This document shows, piece after piece, positions 55,353-63,662 of a DNA stretch of 64,000 nt. A program made the position numbers and the translations under genes. Position 1 is the first letter of the stretch; every line of letters starts with the position of its first letter. The notes beneath the pieces were generated by a model that saw nothing but the letters and a program-made list of their open reading frames with translations, searched no databases and had not been told where the DNA came from. Source of the stretch: Azospirillum brasilense (lineage in GTDB: Bacteria > Pseudomonadota > Alphaproteobacteria > Azospirillales > Azospirillaceae); the NCBI RefSeq assembly GCF_003349955.1, contig NZ_QLKQ01000020.1, forward strand, positions 1 to 64,000, written 5' to 3'.

Positions 55353-55580
55353 ACCGCACCACCGGAGGGGCGGCCTTCACGTCCCTCGCCGGTGAAACGT
55401 CCGATGCGTACGGGAATGCTCATCGCCGCGCGCCCGCGCCGGAGACCCGGCGCTTTTTGATCCGGCCATGCCGGTTTCAGGCTTCGCAAGGGCGCTGCCA
55501 GCTCCATCGATGCGTCAGCGCCCATCGATCGTGGCATGCCCGTGCCTTCTCCCGGTCGGCCTCGGCGCCGGCCTCACACG

Positions 55581-56417
55581 ATGGGTGCGATCATGGAAAT
55601 GTACAGCGTTGGATTCATTGCCGTCACCAGCCAAAAACTGTCATTGCAGGCCAGCAACAAGGACCTCGATGAATATTTTAAAAACATCCCAGAGAAGGAC
55701 CCGGAAACAGTACACTTCATGAAATACTGCATGAGGACGCTCGGCTATCAAGCCTGCGGGGTGTACCGCTTCTTTCGCTACATGAAGACAGGACCCTTGG
55801 ACAACAGCGTGATGCAGGCTTTGGCGTCCATTTACGCCGGCCATTTCGCGATCTTTGCCGAAAAGATCAAGGGCGCGGACATCAACCGCACGGTCGCCGG
55901 CTTCAACCCGGCGTCGCTCAGCGCCAGCATGTTCAGCACGACGGCCCTCAAGCAGGGCGGCTCGGTTGAGGGGGAATGGTACGACGACAAGGAAATGTTC
56001 GAAGACCCGTCCCGGCGCGTCATCTCCATACCGGTTTCGGAGTCTGTCTACAGAATTTTCCGCGATGAGATCGACGCTCTGAAGAACAAAAGCTCGAAGA
56101 TCCTGTCGTCCCGGAACCTGAAAGGGGGGCCGCTTTACGGATGGTACGGCCTCGACGAGGCGAAGGGAAAATTCAACTGCGTAACCGCGGGAATCGCCGT
56201 CGTTCTGCGGATACTGAGCGACAACAGGCTGGAGAATTCCCGCGAGCATGGGATCGACGATCTGTCCAAGGCGGCGAAGAGGATGAACGCCTTCGTGAAA
56301 CCGCTGGTCGAAGACGGAAAGGGGACGCTGACGCCGGTGCTGAACGCCATGCAGATCGGGCTTTTCCTGTGCGACAATCCGGGTTCGCTTTTTCGGTCGG
56401 CCACTTCGGCGCTGTGA
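55581..56417 (+). CDS. Unrecognised protein in lower-GC island
   Basis: A protein of about 278 aa with composition distinct from neighbours (lower GC, more Lys, Asn, Phe and Tyr). No signal peptide or membrane helix. Visible blocks: helical N-terminus (DLDEYFKNIPEKDPETVHFM), GVYRFFRYMKTGPLD, an acidic middle (GEWYDDKEMFEDPSRRVISI), and GPLYGWYGLDEAKGKFNCVTAG, where Cys-Val-Thr in a helix start recalls papain-like NlpC/P60-type enzymes, though I cannot confirm a catalytic His. Start at 55581 or the ATG at 55593. It is convergent with the R-body locus across a 17-bp hairpin. Possibly acquired; function unknown. Confidence 0.6.
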   Translation: MGAIMEMYSVGFIAVTSQKLSLQASNKDLDEYFKNIPEKDPETVHFMKYCMRTLGYQACGVYRFFRYMKTGPLDNSVMQALASIYAGHFAIFAEKIKGADINRTVAGFNPASLSASMFSTTALKQGGSVEGEWYDDKEMFEDPSRRVISIPVSESVYRIFRDEIDALKNKSSKILSSRNLKGGPLYGWYGLDEAKGKFNCVTAGIAVVLRILSDNRLENSREHGIDDLSKAAKRMNAFVKPLVEDGKGTLTPVLNAMQIGLFLCDNPGSLFRSATSAL

Positions 56418-56432
56418 ACACCGCCAATGCCG

Positions 56433-56471
56433 GCGCTGCGCCCGGAAGGAGGAACCTTCCGGGCGCAGCGC
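56433..56471. terminator. Bidirectional hairpin between the orphan gene and the R-body locus
   Basis: A perfect 17-bp stem (GCGCTGCGCCCGGAAGG with CCTTCCGGGCGCAGCGC) and a 5-base loop lie between two convergent genes. There is no T-run, so termination may be Rho-assisted. Confidence 0.6.
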
Positions 56472-56489
56472 TTCGTCATGCTGCCATGT

Positions 56490-59400
56490 TCAGGCGGCCA
56501 TATTGACGATCTTGACTTCGCCGGTCCCGCGGCTGAACACCGCGAAACGGGCTGGACCGCTGGACAGGCCGGGGTCGAGCGCGAGAATGTTGGCCCACCG
56601 GTCGCCGAGAAGGGTCCACAGGGCGTCGGGCTGCGATCCGTACAGGGGCCGCCCGGCCAGCCACGCCGGGTCCAGGCCGATCCTGAAGGAGGGATCGGAC
56701 AGCACGGTTTCCACCCGCTGGCGCAGCCTTTCCTGGAACCGTTCCAGCGAATCCGCTGTCACGTCCTTGGCGGAGACCGGGAAGGCATCGAGCAGGGCCT
56801 GGTCCGCCGCCGCGAAGTCGTTCCGGGGCAGCGGCGTGCCGCGCAGCGCCTGCAGCACCGTTTCGATGCGGTCCAGCGGCGTGTCCGGGTCCTGCAGGGC
56901 ATCGCCGATCGGCTTCAGGCAGCGCAGAACCGACACCGCGTCCCGTCCGTCGGGATGGCTGGCGAGATGCTCGTGGATCGCCGCGTTGGACGCGGTCAGG
57001 ATCTCGTCCAGATGCAGGCGCCCCACCGCGGCCGCGGTCATGGCCGCGACCCGCGAGTCGATGGCGTCGCGGATCGCCTCGGCGTCGCTCCGGTCCAGCG
57101 CCGGCCGGACGGCGTCCCACATCCCCCGGTCCATGATCGGCTCCAGACTGTCGTCCAGCGTCATGACCATCCGGCCCTCGCCGGCGCACAGCGGGGCGAA
57201 CACCTCCAGCATCTGGGCCGAGAAGGGGAAATCCAGAACCACGGTCCGCGCCGTCCACCCGGACGCCTCCAGGGGCGCGACGACGCTGGCGGCCAGGGCC
57301 TCCGCCGTCCAGGTGCCGGGGGACAGCAGCGGCTCGCCGTCGGCGTTCCGTCCGCCGCTGCCCTGGTTCACGACGAGCAGATCCAAAGTCCGTCGCGTTT
57401 CCGTGCCGGTCGGAGAAGGGCCGAGCCGCCGCGCCGCGTCGACGGGATTGTCGTTCAGGACGATCCGGAAAGCGTCGTCGGGGTAGTAGCTGCGCGGGTA
57501 CTCGGCGGCGGACCCTTGCGCCAGCTCCGCGCTGCTCAGCATCAGATGGCGGCACCGGCCCTGGCGCAGCGCCGTCACCGACGGGTCGGCGCCCTCCGGC
57601 GCTCCGCTGCGCAGACCGAGGGCGGTCAGGGCGTTCAGCGTGGCGGCCAGCCGGCTGCGCACGGCGCCGTCGTCGGTCTGCGCGAGGCTCTCGCGGACCG
57701 AGCGGATCGTCTCGGACAGGGCGGTGACGGGCAGTCCCCGGATCAGCGAGGGCGGCGGCCCGCCCGGCGCGGCGCCGGTCACGGTGAGCGTGGCCGCGAC
57801 CGGGGCATAGCGGAACGGGCCGAGATCCGCCTCGTCACGCCAGACGACGGCCAGTTGCCCACCGTCGCGCACCAGCGTGACGGTGCTGCGGTGGGTGGCC
57901 AGCCAGTCCTCGATCTGCGAGGCGGCGGCGGTGAGGACATCGTCCGGCCGGCGCCCGGGCTCGCCGTCCTGGAGCAGGATGGCGACGGGGGCCGCGGCGT
58001 GCTCCTGCCCCGGCGAGTTCCCCTCCAAATGCAGCGCCGCGGCCCAGGGACCTTCGATCACCGGCTGGATGCCCGGACCGTTCAGCGCCGCCGCCAGCGA
58101 GGGCAGGGTGGTGAGGTGGGTCAGCAGCGCCCCGGAGTCCTCGAAGCCATGGCGCAGAAAGGCCGTGCGCTTCTCCAGATGGCTTTCCATGGCCGCCGAC
58201 ACCCAAAGTCCGAATCCGACAGCGCTTGCGATGGCCGCGTCGCCATCGCTCCAGCCGCCTTTGTCCTTGGCCGTCTTGATGGCCGCGCGGACGGTCGCGG
58301 GCAGGGCGCCCAGATCCGCGTAACCGGGAAGCTTGGCGGCGAACCAGCCGTCGAAGGCCGTCGCCAGCGCCTTGTCCGTGGCGAGCCCGTAGCCCTGGCA
58401 GAGCTGCTCCAGGATCACGACGAGCAACCGCTGCGCCGCGGTGTCGCCAAGCCCGTCGATGGCCTTCAGGGACAGCGGCGCGACGCCTTCCCGGATGCGG
58501 GCGCGGATCGCCGCGATGCCGTCCGCCGTGGCCCGATCCTGATTGGCCAGCAGCCCGTGCAGCCGGGAGATCAGCGCCGGAGCCGCGTTCCGTGGCGGGG
58601 GGGCGGAGCGGCACAGGGCATCGACCGACCGCAGGGCCGAGGTGATCCGGTAGGCGATTCCCGGGCGCGGCAGGCCGTCTTCGAGCTGCAGGTCGCCGGT
58701 GAAGCGCCGCCATTGCTGCTGGGCGGCCAGGGTGCCGTGGCGCGGGAAGGTCACGTCGACCAGCGTGGCGGCGCAGCCGTTGCGCCCGTCATCCGCCGCT
58801 TCCCGGCTTCCACCGCCCGACGCGCCGCTTCCGGCGCCGTCCGCCGCAAAGCCGTCCCTCGCCGTGCCGTCCGTCGCCGTGCCGTCCGCGGGCGCCGCGC
58901 CGGCCAGCCGGTGAAGCATCCCGTACAGTTCCAGCTTGAGCGTGAACAGAGCCATGACCAGGAGGTTGTGCAGACGCTGGAACAGCGCGAACCAGGCCGG
59001 CGCCGGCAGGGCGGGGTTGACGAGAATCCGGACCACCCACCCGCGGGCGCCCGCGCTCCCGTCCTCCAGGACGATGAAACGGCTGTTTCCGGACGGATCG
59101 GTCTCGGCCGCCCGCTGCGCCAGCGCCCGCATGCGGTTGCGCAGCCAGCCCGCCAGTTGCGGATAGCCGCCGTTGACGAGGCGCGTCAGCGCGCGGTCGG
59201 CGTCGGCCAGACGGTCCGCGGGAAGCGGCCCGTCGGACGCGACCTTGAAGCGGATGGCGAGCCGGAGGCGGCAGGCGGCCTCGGCGCTGTAGGACAGATG
59301 GACTCCGCCGGCGGCCTGCGCCGCGTCGTCCAGCCCGTCGATGATCCGGTCGAGACCCGCCATGATGGCTTCCACGGCGTCCCAGCTCTGCGCCGCCGCC

Positions 59401-60023
59401 ATGTCCTGGTCGAGACCGCGAAGCTGGCGCCGTTCCTCCAGGAAGGGGGCGGTGCCGCCCGCCTCCGCCGGTCCGGCAAACGCCTCGATCAGCGGCAGCA
59501 GCATGTTGCGGACGCCGCGCAGCCGGCGCGAGATGGCGTCGGATCCGATGGGCTGGCCGGCCTTCGCCTCGCCGACGACGCCCGACGCCTGTTTCAGCAG
59601 GCGCCGGGCGCCGCTCAGCCGGTCGTCGGGAAGGGGAAAGCGCTCGCCCTCATAGACCGCCCCGGGCGGCACGCCCAGCAGGGCCGGCGTTCCTTCGCCC
59701 GCCACGAACAGCCGCTCCATGGCGGCGGTCTGGATTGCGGCGGTCTCGATGGCGGCCCGCGCGCCGGGTGTTCCGATTCCGACGGAGGCCCCGCGCACCA
59801 TCCGCAGCCAGTCGGTCTGCGACGGCTGGAGCGGGTGGACGGCCACCGCGGTCCAGCCGCGCAGGGCGTCGCGCTGCGAGGACGGCACCACCGGCATGCC
59901 CAGCGCCAGCGCCGCGGCCGCCGCCACCGCGTCCATGCTCGCCTCCACCGGAGAGGAGGGCGGAGGGGACGGCGGGGTTTCGGGCGCGACAACGATCACT
60001 TTCCGGCGCGTGCGGGACGGCAT
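56490..60023 (-). CDS. Large R-body-locus protein of unknown function (1177 aa)
   Basis: The last and largest gene of the minus-strand R-body locus. 1177 aa, no signal peptide. The N-terminus is basic then Pro/Ser-rich (about 1-30); the rest is mostly helical, Ala-, Leu- and Asp-rich. A hydrophobic helix occurs near 355-375 (WFALFQRLHNLLVMALFTLK). A disordered Asp/Gly/Ala linker (about 390-425) separates two halves; the C-terminal third mixes strands and helices (LDLLVVNQGSGG; RTVVLDFPFSAQM). No catalytic motif was recognised. The size and position suggest a structural, chaperone or effector role linked to R-bodies, unproven. Confidence 0.7.
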   Translation of the reverse strand: MPSRTRRKVIVVAPETPPSPPPSSPVEASMDAVAAAAALALGMPVVPSSQRDALRGWTAVAVHPLQPSQTDWLRMVRGASVGIGTPGARAAIETAAIQTAAMERLFVAGEGTPALLGVPPGAVYEGERFPLPDDRLSGARRLLKQASGVVGEAKAGQPIGSDAISRRLRGVRNMLLPLIEAFAGPAEAGGTAPFLEERRQLRGLDQDMAAAQSWDAVEAIMAGLDRIIDGLDDAAQAAGGVHLSYSAEAACRLRLAIRFKVASDGPLPADRLADADRALTRLVNGGYPQLAGWLRNRMRALAQRAAETDPSGNSRFIVLEDGSAGARGWVVRILVNPALPAPAWFALFQRLHNLLVMALFTLKLELYGMLHRLAGAAPADGTATDGTARDGFAADGAGSGASGGGSREAADDGRNGCAATLVDVTFPRHGTLAAQQQWRRFTGDLQLEDGLPRPGIAYRITSALRSVDALCRSAPPPRNAAPALISRLHGLLANQDRATADGIAAIRARIREGVAPLSLKAIDGLGDTAAQRLLVVILEQLCQGYGLATDKALATAFDGWFAAKLPGYADLGALPATVRAAIKTAKDKGGWSDGDAAIASAVGFGLWVSAAMESHLEKRTAFLRHGFEDSGALLTHLTTLPSLAAALNGPGIQPVIEGPWAAALHLEGNSPGQEHAAAPVAILLQDGEPGRRPDDVLTAAASQIEDWLATHRSTVTLVRDGGQLAVVWRDEADLGPFRYAPVAATLTVTGAAPGGPPPSLIRGLPVTALSETIRSVRESLAQTDDGAVRSRLAATLNALTALGLRSGAPEGADPSVTALRQGRCRHLMLSSAELAQGSAAEYPRSYYPDDAFRIVLNDNPVDAARRLGPSPTGTETRRTLDLLVVNQGSGGRNADGEPLLSPGTWTAEALAASVVAPLEASGWTARTVVLDFPFSAQMLEVFAPLCAGEGRMVMTLDDSLEPIMDRGMWDAVRPALDRSDAEAIRDAIDSRVAAMTAAAVGRLHLDEILTASNAAIHEHLASHPDGRDAVSVLRCLKPIGDALQDPDTPLDRIETVLQALRGTPLPRNDFAAADQALLDAFPVSAKDVTADSLERFQERLRQRVETVLSDPSFRIGLDPAWLAGRPLYGSQPDALWTLLGDRWANILALDPGLSSGPARFAVFSRGTGEVKIVNMAA

Positions 60024-60160
60024 GCGGAATGTCCTTCAGCTCGGTTGGGGGTCCGGATTTGTGTCCAGGGTCGGAAACGGGCGCAAACGCCCCCGACCTG
60101 CGCGCACCCGAAAACCGCGCGACGTCGTGGTCACTCCGGGGCGGCAGGTCGATGGCGGTG

Positions 60161-60706
60161 TCAGAGGGCCGGGTCGCCCTTGCTGTTCATCGCCCGGGCG
60201 ATCTGCGCGCTTGCCGCGGCCATGGCCTGCTGCGCCGCCTCGTTGGCCGCGGTGACGGCCTTCTGCTGCTGCTCGCTGGCCTGCTGCATCGCCTGACCGC
60301 CGGCGCCGGCCCCACTGGCGGCCTGGAGCGCCTGCGACATCGCCTCGTTCGCCTGGGACATCGCGCTCTGCTCGTCGGTGTTGCCGCCGGGATGCGCGGT
60401 CAGGCCGGGGATGGCCTCCACCGCGTGGCCGGCGAGCTGGATGGCCTGTTCGACGGCGGCCAGCGCCTGCTCGGCGGCGGCGTTCACGCTCTTCACCGCG
60501 TGGTCGAGCAGCGCGCTGGCGATTTCGGCGGGCGTCTTGGTGCCCGCCTCGAACGGCGCCGTGTCGGGTGCCGCCACCGGTTCCGGCGCCGGTGACGGAG
60601 CATTCACCGCGGGCGCCGCAGGCGGCGTCGGAGCCGGCGTGTCCGGCGTTGCCGGAGCGGGCGCCGCGTCAGGTTTCGGGCTGCTGGGAGGCTGGGAAAC
60701 GCCCAT
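60161..60706 (-). CDS. Pro/Ala-rich R-body-locus protein
   Basis: A 181-aa protein: residues 1-60 are Pro/Ala-rich and probably disordered (MGVSQPPSSPKPDAAPAPAT...). Residues 65-181 are Ala/Gln-rich helices ending in QQQKAVTAANEAAQQAMAAA, which echo the NAVxxQQQ helix of RebB-family proteins without the family's N-terminal motif. AAGGAG precedes the ATG. It lies in the middle of the R-body gene run. Confidence 0.7.
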   Translation of the reverse strand: MGVSQPPSSPKPDAAPAPATPDTPAPTPPAAPAVNAPSPAPEPVAAPDTAPFEAGTKTPAEIASALLDHAVKSVNAAAEQALAAVEQAIQLAGHAVEAIPGLTAHPGGNTDEQSAMSQANEAMSQALQAASGAGAGGQAMQQASEQQQKAVTAANEAAQQAMAAASAQIARAMNSKGDPAL

Positions 60707-60866
60707 CCTTCGATCTCCTTCGTCCGGTTCGGTTTTGCGGCGTGCCCGCCGCCGGTGCCGCCGCCGCGCTCGGCGTGGATGGCGCAGCGGATGGCGCAGT
60801 GGGCGGCGCATTGGGCGGCGCAGAAGGCGGTGCACAGGGCGGTGCAGAAGGGGCCGCCCCGGTCAC
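60669..60866 (-). CDS. Possible small Ala-Pro-Pro repeat protein
   Basis: A 65-aa frame (GTG start) in the 176-base gap between two R-body-locus genes encodes a run of APPSAPP/APPNAPP repeats from imperfect 12-bp DNA repeats (about 60778-60853), then a basic tail overlapping the next gene's start. The ribosome site is weak. It may be a real small protein, or the 5' remnant of the neighbouring gene. Confidence 0.25.
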   Translation of the reverse strand: MTGAAPSAPPCAPPSAPPNAPPTAPSAAPSTPSAAAAPAAGTPQNRTGRRRSKDGRFPASQQPET

Positions 60867-60882
60867 CGCCCGTTGCGGCGGT

Positions 60883-61977
60883 TCAGGCGGCGGCGGTGGT
60901 GACGGCGGTGGCGGTGGCGGTGGTGGTGACGGTGGCGGGGGGATCGGGGCGAAAGCAGCGCAGCGAGATCACCCCCCCGGACCCCATCTGGATTTCTGCC
61001 TGGTTGCCCTTGCCGAAGATGGGGAACAGGCAGGACGCGCCGTCCTGGCCCATGATGCCGCGCTGCGGCGGCGTCGCCGACAGCAGGGCCTGCGCCCCGG
61101 CCAGATAGGCGGCCACCAGCACGCGCACCGCGTCGCCGGTCTCGTCCCGGAAGGCGGTGTCGCGGACGATCTGCAGCGCCCCGTCCGACAGGCGGGCGAA
61201 GCCGATCGGCCGGCCGCGCTTCTGCCAGTCGGAGACGGCCCGCGCCACCTCCGCCGGGGCGGCCAGCGGGGCGACCTGCGGGCATTCCAGGAAGCCGAAA
61301 AGCTGCGGCAGGATGGTGTCCAGCGCGCTGCCGGCCCGTTTCTTCCGGTCGTCGGGCGTCGCGGTCAGCGAGCCCAGCCGGTTCACGTAGATCAGATAGA
61401 ACTGATAATAGTCGGCGAACTCCTGCACGGTGCGCGCCTGGTCCACCGCGAAGGCGGCCGCCTCCTTCTGAAGCTCGGGATTCGCCGTCCCCTGGCTTTC
61501 CTTGCGGTAGAGCAGTTCCTGCACCGCCAACTGCTCGTCGAAGCCCATGAACTGGAAGACCGGAGCCCCGGAGACTCCCAGGCCCGAGAGGAAGGACGCG
61601 CTGGCGGCGAAATCGTCCTGGGTCAGAAGATTGTGGTCGGCGAGGATGCGCTTGACCTGGGCCGACACGGTGGCGCTGGAGTCGCCGGATTCGGCATCGG
61701 CCAGCGTGCGCAGGCTGTCCACCCCCAGCGTCATCAGCTTCACCGGGCTGACCATCAGCTTCAGATTGGGCAGCAGGGCCAGCCGCGTCGCGTGAAGACC
61801 CTGCTGGACCTGCTCCACGAGCGTGCTCTCGTCCGGGAAACCGTAGCGCGGACCGGCGTTGCTGATGGCCCAGTCGAGCCACTCCGACCCGCCATCGATG
61901 AAGGCGAGCGCAAGCCGCCCCAGGTCGGTGAGCCCGGCGCGGTTCTGGATCATCTTGTTGGCGACAGAGACGGTCAT
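60883..61977 (-). CDS. R-body-locus protein of unknown function (364 aa)
   Basis: A 364-aa protein without signal peptide. The N-terminal 100 residues are helical (LTDLGRLALAFIDGGSEWLDWAI at 15-37; LKLMVSPVKLMTLGVDSLRTL). A middle part has FADYYQFYLIYVNRLGSL. The last 60 residues contain ASCLFPIFGKGNQAEIQMGSGG and a low-complexity Thr/Ala tail encoded by GGTGGC-type repeats. No known domain seen. It is 22 bases downstream of a RebB-like gene, so probably in the same transcript. Confidence 0.7.
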   Translation of the reverse strand: MTVSVANKMIQNRAGLTDLGRLALAFIDGGSEWLDWAISNAGPRYGFPDESTLVEQVQQGLHATRLALLPNLKLMVSPVKLMTLGVDSLRTLADAESGDSSATVSAQVKRILADHNLLTQDDFAASASFLSGLGVSGAPVFQFMGFDEQLAVQELLYRKESQGTANPELQKEAAAFAVDQARTVQEFADYYQFYLIYVNRLGSLTATPDDRKKRAGSALDTILPQLFGFLECPQVAPLAAPAEVARAVSDWQKRGRPIGFARLSDGALQIVRDTAFRDETGDAVRVLVAAYLAGAQALLSATPPQRGIMGQDGASCLFPIFGKGNQAEIQMGSGGVISLRCFRPDPPATVTTTATATAVTTAAA

Positions 61978-61999
61978 GGTGGGGACACCTGCGTAAGGG

Positions 62000-62350
62000 T
62001 CAGCTCGACGGGAAGCTATTCAGGACCGTGGAGGCCGCGGTACCGATGCTGGTGAAGTCGTTGGCGGCGCTCGTCATCATTCCCTGGGCCTGGGTCAGGG
62101 CGGTGACGTATTTCGGGTCGCCCGTCGCCAGAAGCTGCGCCATCGCCACGCCGATCGCCGTGGTGGCGATGGTCGAGACGTTGCGCAGCGTGTCCGTCGC
62201 GTCCTGCACGGCCATCGCCGTGGACTGGGCGACCGCCTGATAGGCCTTTCCCGCACCGCTGGTGGTGACGACCTGCTGGCTCATGGTCGCCGTCTGCGTC
62301 TGGTTTATGACGTCAATGATCTGGGCATTGACCTTCGTGGGCTCCGACAT
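62000..62350 (-). CDS. RebB-like protein (divergent)
   Basis: A 116-aa protein. The N-terminus (VNAQIIDVINQTQTATMSQQVV) follows the RebB pattern of VNxQIxD at the start of a long amphipathic helix; the central helix (YQAVAQSTAMAVQDATDTLR) and the C-terminal Ala/Gln/Thr-rich part also fit. It is longer than typical RebB (about 90 aa). It probably contributes to the R-body ribbon or its assembly. Confidence 0.65.
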   Translation of the reverse strand: MSEPTKVNAQIIDVINQTQTATMSQQVVTTSGAGKAYQAVAQSTAMAVQDATDTLRNVSTIATTAIGVAMAQLLATGDPKYVTALTQAQGMMTSAANDFTSIGTAASTVLNSFPSS

Positions 62351-62411
62351 GAAGGCTCCTCGCTCGTTGTGGCCTGGGAGACCGGCCGCTGGGAAATGGG
62401 CGCGGGATCAA

Positions 62412-62939
62412 TCACGATCCGCCGGTGACGGTGCTGTTTCCGGTTCCGCCTGTGACGGTTCCGTTCCCGGCTCCGCCCGTGACGGTGCTGTTTCCGGTGC
62501 CGCCGGTGACCGTGCTGTTCCCGGTTCCGCCGGCGACCGTGCTGTTTCCGGTTCCGCCAGCGACGGTGCCGTTCCCGGTGCCTCCGGTGACCGTGGAGGG
62601 CAGCGTGGTGAGCGAGGTCGTCAGCAGCGGGGTCAGCGGCTGCAGGGGGGACGCGTTGCCGCCGGAGGTGGACGAGCCCGAGGGAGAGGGCGGCGGCGGT
62701 GGCGTGGTGGGGAAGGGCACGGACAGCATCTTGGCGCAGGCGGCGGTGACCGCGGCGGAATTGACCATGCCGGCGTTCTGCTGGCGGTGCACGGCGTTGT
62801 GCATCGCCATGCCGAGCGTCTCGACCATCACGGCGTCGAGCATGGCGAACGACTGCGCGGGGGACTGTCCCGTCAGAAGCGTGACGATGTCCGACGTCGC
62901 GTCGATCACCTGGGTGTTCACGGTGCCTTCGTCGCTCAT
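62412..62939 (-). CDS. RebB-like protein with C-terminal TVTGGTGNS repeats
   Basis: A 175-aa protein. Residues 1-75 are RebB-like (VNTQVIDATSDIVTLLTGQS; MAMHNAVHRQQNAGMVNSAA). A Pro/Ser linker follows (about 77-105), then six or more nine-residue repeats of the form TVTGGTGNS to the C-terminus, encoded by a 27-bp DNA repeat. The Gly/Thr repeat is beta-prone and resembles extension or adhesive tails. Its start overlaps the previous gene's stop by four bases (ATGA), so the two are translationally coupled. Confidence 0.7.
   Translation of the reverse strand: MSDEGTVNTQVIDATSDIVTLLTGQSPAQSFAMLDAVMVETLGMAMHNAVHRQQNAGMVNSAAVTAACAKMLSVPFPTTPPPPPSPSGSSTSGGNASPLQPLTPLLTTSLTTLPSTVTGGTGNGTVAGGTGNSTVAGGTGNSTVTGGTGNSTVTGGAGNGTVTGGTGNSTVTGGS
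62421..62596. repeat. 27-bp tandem repeat, six full copies plus a partial
   Basis: Units start at 62421, 62448, 62475, 62502, 62529 and 62556, with a partial unit at 62583. The pattern is GCCGGTGACGGTGCTGTTTC followed by CGGTTCC, with changes mainly at third codon positions. It encodes the repeat tail of the RebB-like protein. Confidence 0.85.
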
Positions 62940-63169
62940 GATTTTGCGGTTCCCTTGGTGATGATCAGCGTGAGGACCTGGGCGAGCGCGGCCTCGGTGA
63001 TGACCTGGGCGCGCTGCTGGTTGGCGACGGCGTTCTGCATGGCCAGGCCGAGGCTGTCGGCCATGGCGACGTAGGTCATGTCCATCGCCAGGGATGGGGT
63101 CAGGCCAAGCGGTATCGCCGTGTTCGCCGCGACCGATCCGTCAAGGCTGGCGGAGCTTCCGTCCGGCAT
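62936..63169 (-). CDS. RebB-like protein (77 aa)
   Basis: A 77-aa RebB-family protein: AMDMTYVAMADSLGLAMQNAVANQQRAQVITEAALAQ-type helix with the family's NAVxxQQ motif; a short Ser/Asp-rich N-terminus replaces the usual MAFPTxVNxQITD. Four-base overlap with the next gene. Confidence 0.75.
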   Translation of the reverse strand: MPDGSSASLDGSVAANTAIPLGLTPSLAMDMTYVAMADSLGLAMQNAVANQQRAQVITEAALAQVLTLIITKGTAKS

Positions 63170-63254
63170 TCACGCACTCCTGCCTTCAGGCTCCTGCCAC
63201 TGGCTTCTGCGGACACGGGCTTATGCGCGACCGGGCGCCTCAACCTGCGGCGGA

Positions 63255-63282
63255 GGCCGCCCCCGGTGTCCCGGGGGCGGCC
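63255..63282 (-). terminator. Intercistronic stem-loop after the second rebB gene
   Basis: GGCCGCCCCCGG and CCGGGGGCGGCC form a perfect 12-bp stem with the 4-base loop TGTC, 12 bases beyond the rebB stop on the minus strand. It probably protects the upstream rebB message or thins transcription into the following genes. Confidence 0.6.
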
Positions 63283-63294
63283 CGCCGGCTCTCC

Positions 63295-63567
63295 TTAGGA
63301 GAGGCCCAGGATCTGGGTGGTGACGACGCCGGTCGAGGCCGTGTCGACGGAGTACAGGGTCGACAGGCCCTGCGTGGTCGCCGCCTGCATCACCACGTAG
63401 GACTGCTGCTGGTTGTTCGTGGCGTTGTGGGCCGCGTTCGACAGCGCCTGGCTGGTGGCGACGAACAGGTTGCCCATCGCGACGGCCGGGGCGTCGCCCA
63501 GGACCTTGGTGTTGACCTGGGAGACCGAGTCCGTGATCTGGTTGTTCAGGGCGGTCGGGAAAGCCAT
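63295..63567 (-). CDS. rebB: RebB-family R-body protein
   Basis: A 90-aa canonical RebB protein: MAFPTALNNQITDSVSQVNT start, APAVAMGNLFVATSQALSNA, NAAHNATNNQQQSYVVMQ and STLYSVDTAS near the end. RebB proteins polymerise into R-bodies, rolled ribbons that unfurl and can rupture membranes. About 58% similar by eye to the next canonical copy, so a tandem paralogue. Confidence 0.9.
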   Translation of the reverse strand: MAFPTALNNQITDSVSQVNTKVLGDAPAVAMGNLFVATSQALSNAAHNATNNQQQSYVVMQAATTQGLSTLYSVDTASTGVVTTQILGLS

Positions 63568-63629
63568 CGTGTTTGCTCCTTACATCAGATGTTGCGTTGG
63601 TTCGAGGCCAAAGCGCCGGCGTCGGGCGG

Positions 63630-63661
63630 CGGACGGCGGCGGATGCCGCGTCCGCCGTCCG
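63630..63661 (-). terminator. Intercistronic stem-loop after the first rebB gene
   Basis: CGGACGGCGG (63630-63639) and CCGCCGTCCG (63652-63661) pair perfectly around a 12-base loop, directly after the rebB stop. Same placement as the hairpin after the second rebB gene. Confidence 0.55.
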
Positions 63662-63662
63662 A

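Noticed and set aside
56427..60296. A 1289-aa plus-strand open frame opposite the large R-body-locus gene
   Set aside because: Extreme Arg/Gly/Gln composition typical of the antisense shadow of a high-GC gene; no ribosome site and no domain. The minus-strand frame has normal composition.
62421..62596. CRISPR-like appearance of regularly spaced repeats
   Set aside because: Units are contiguous 27-bp in-frame coding repeats without spacers and no cas genes are present.
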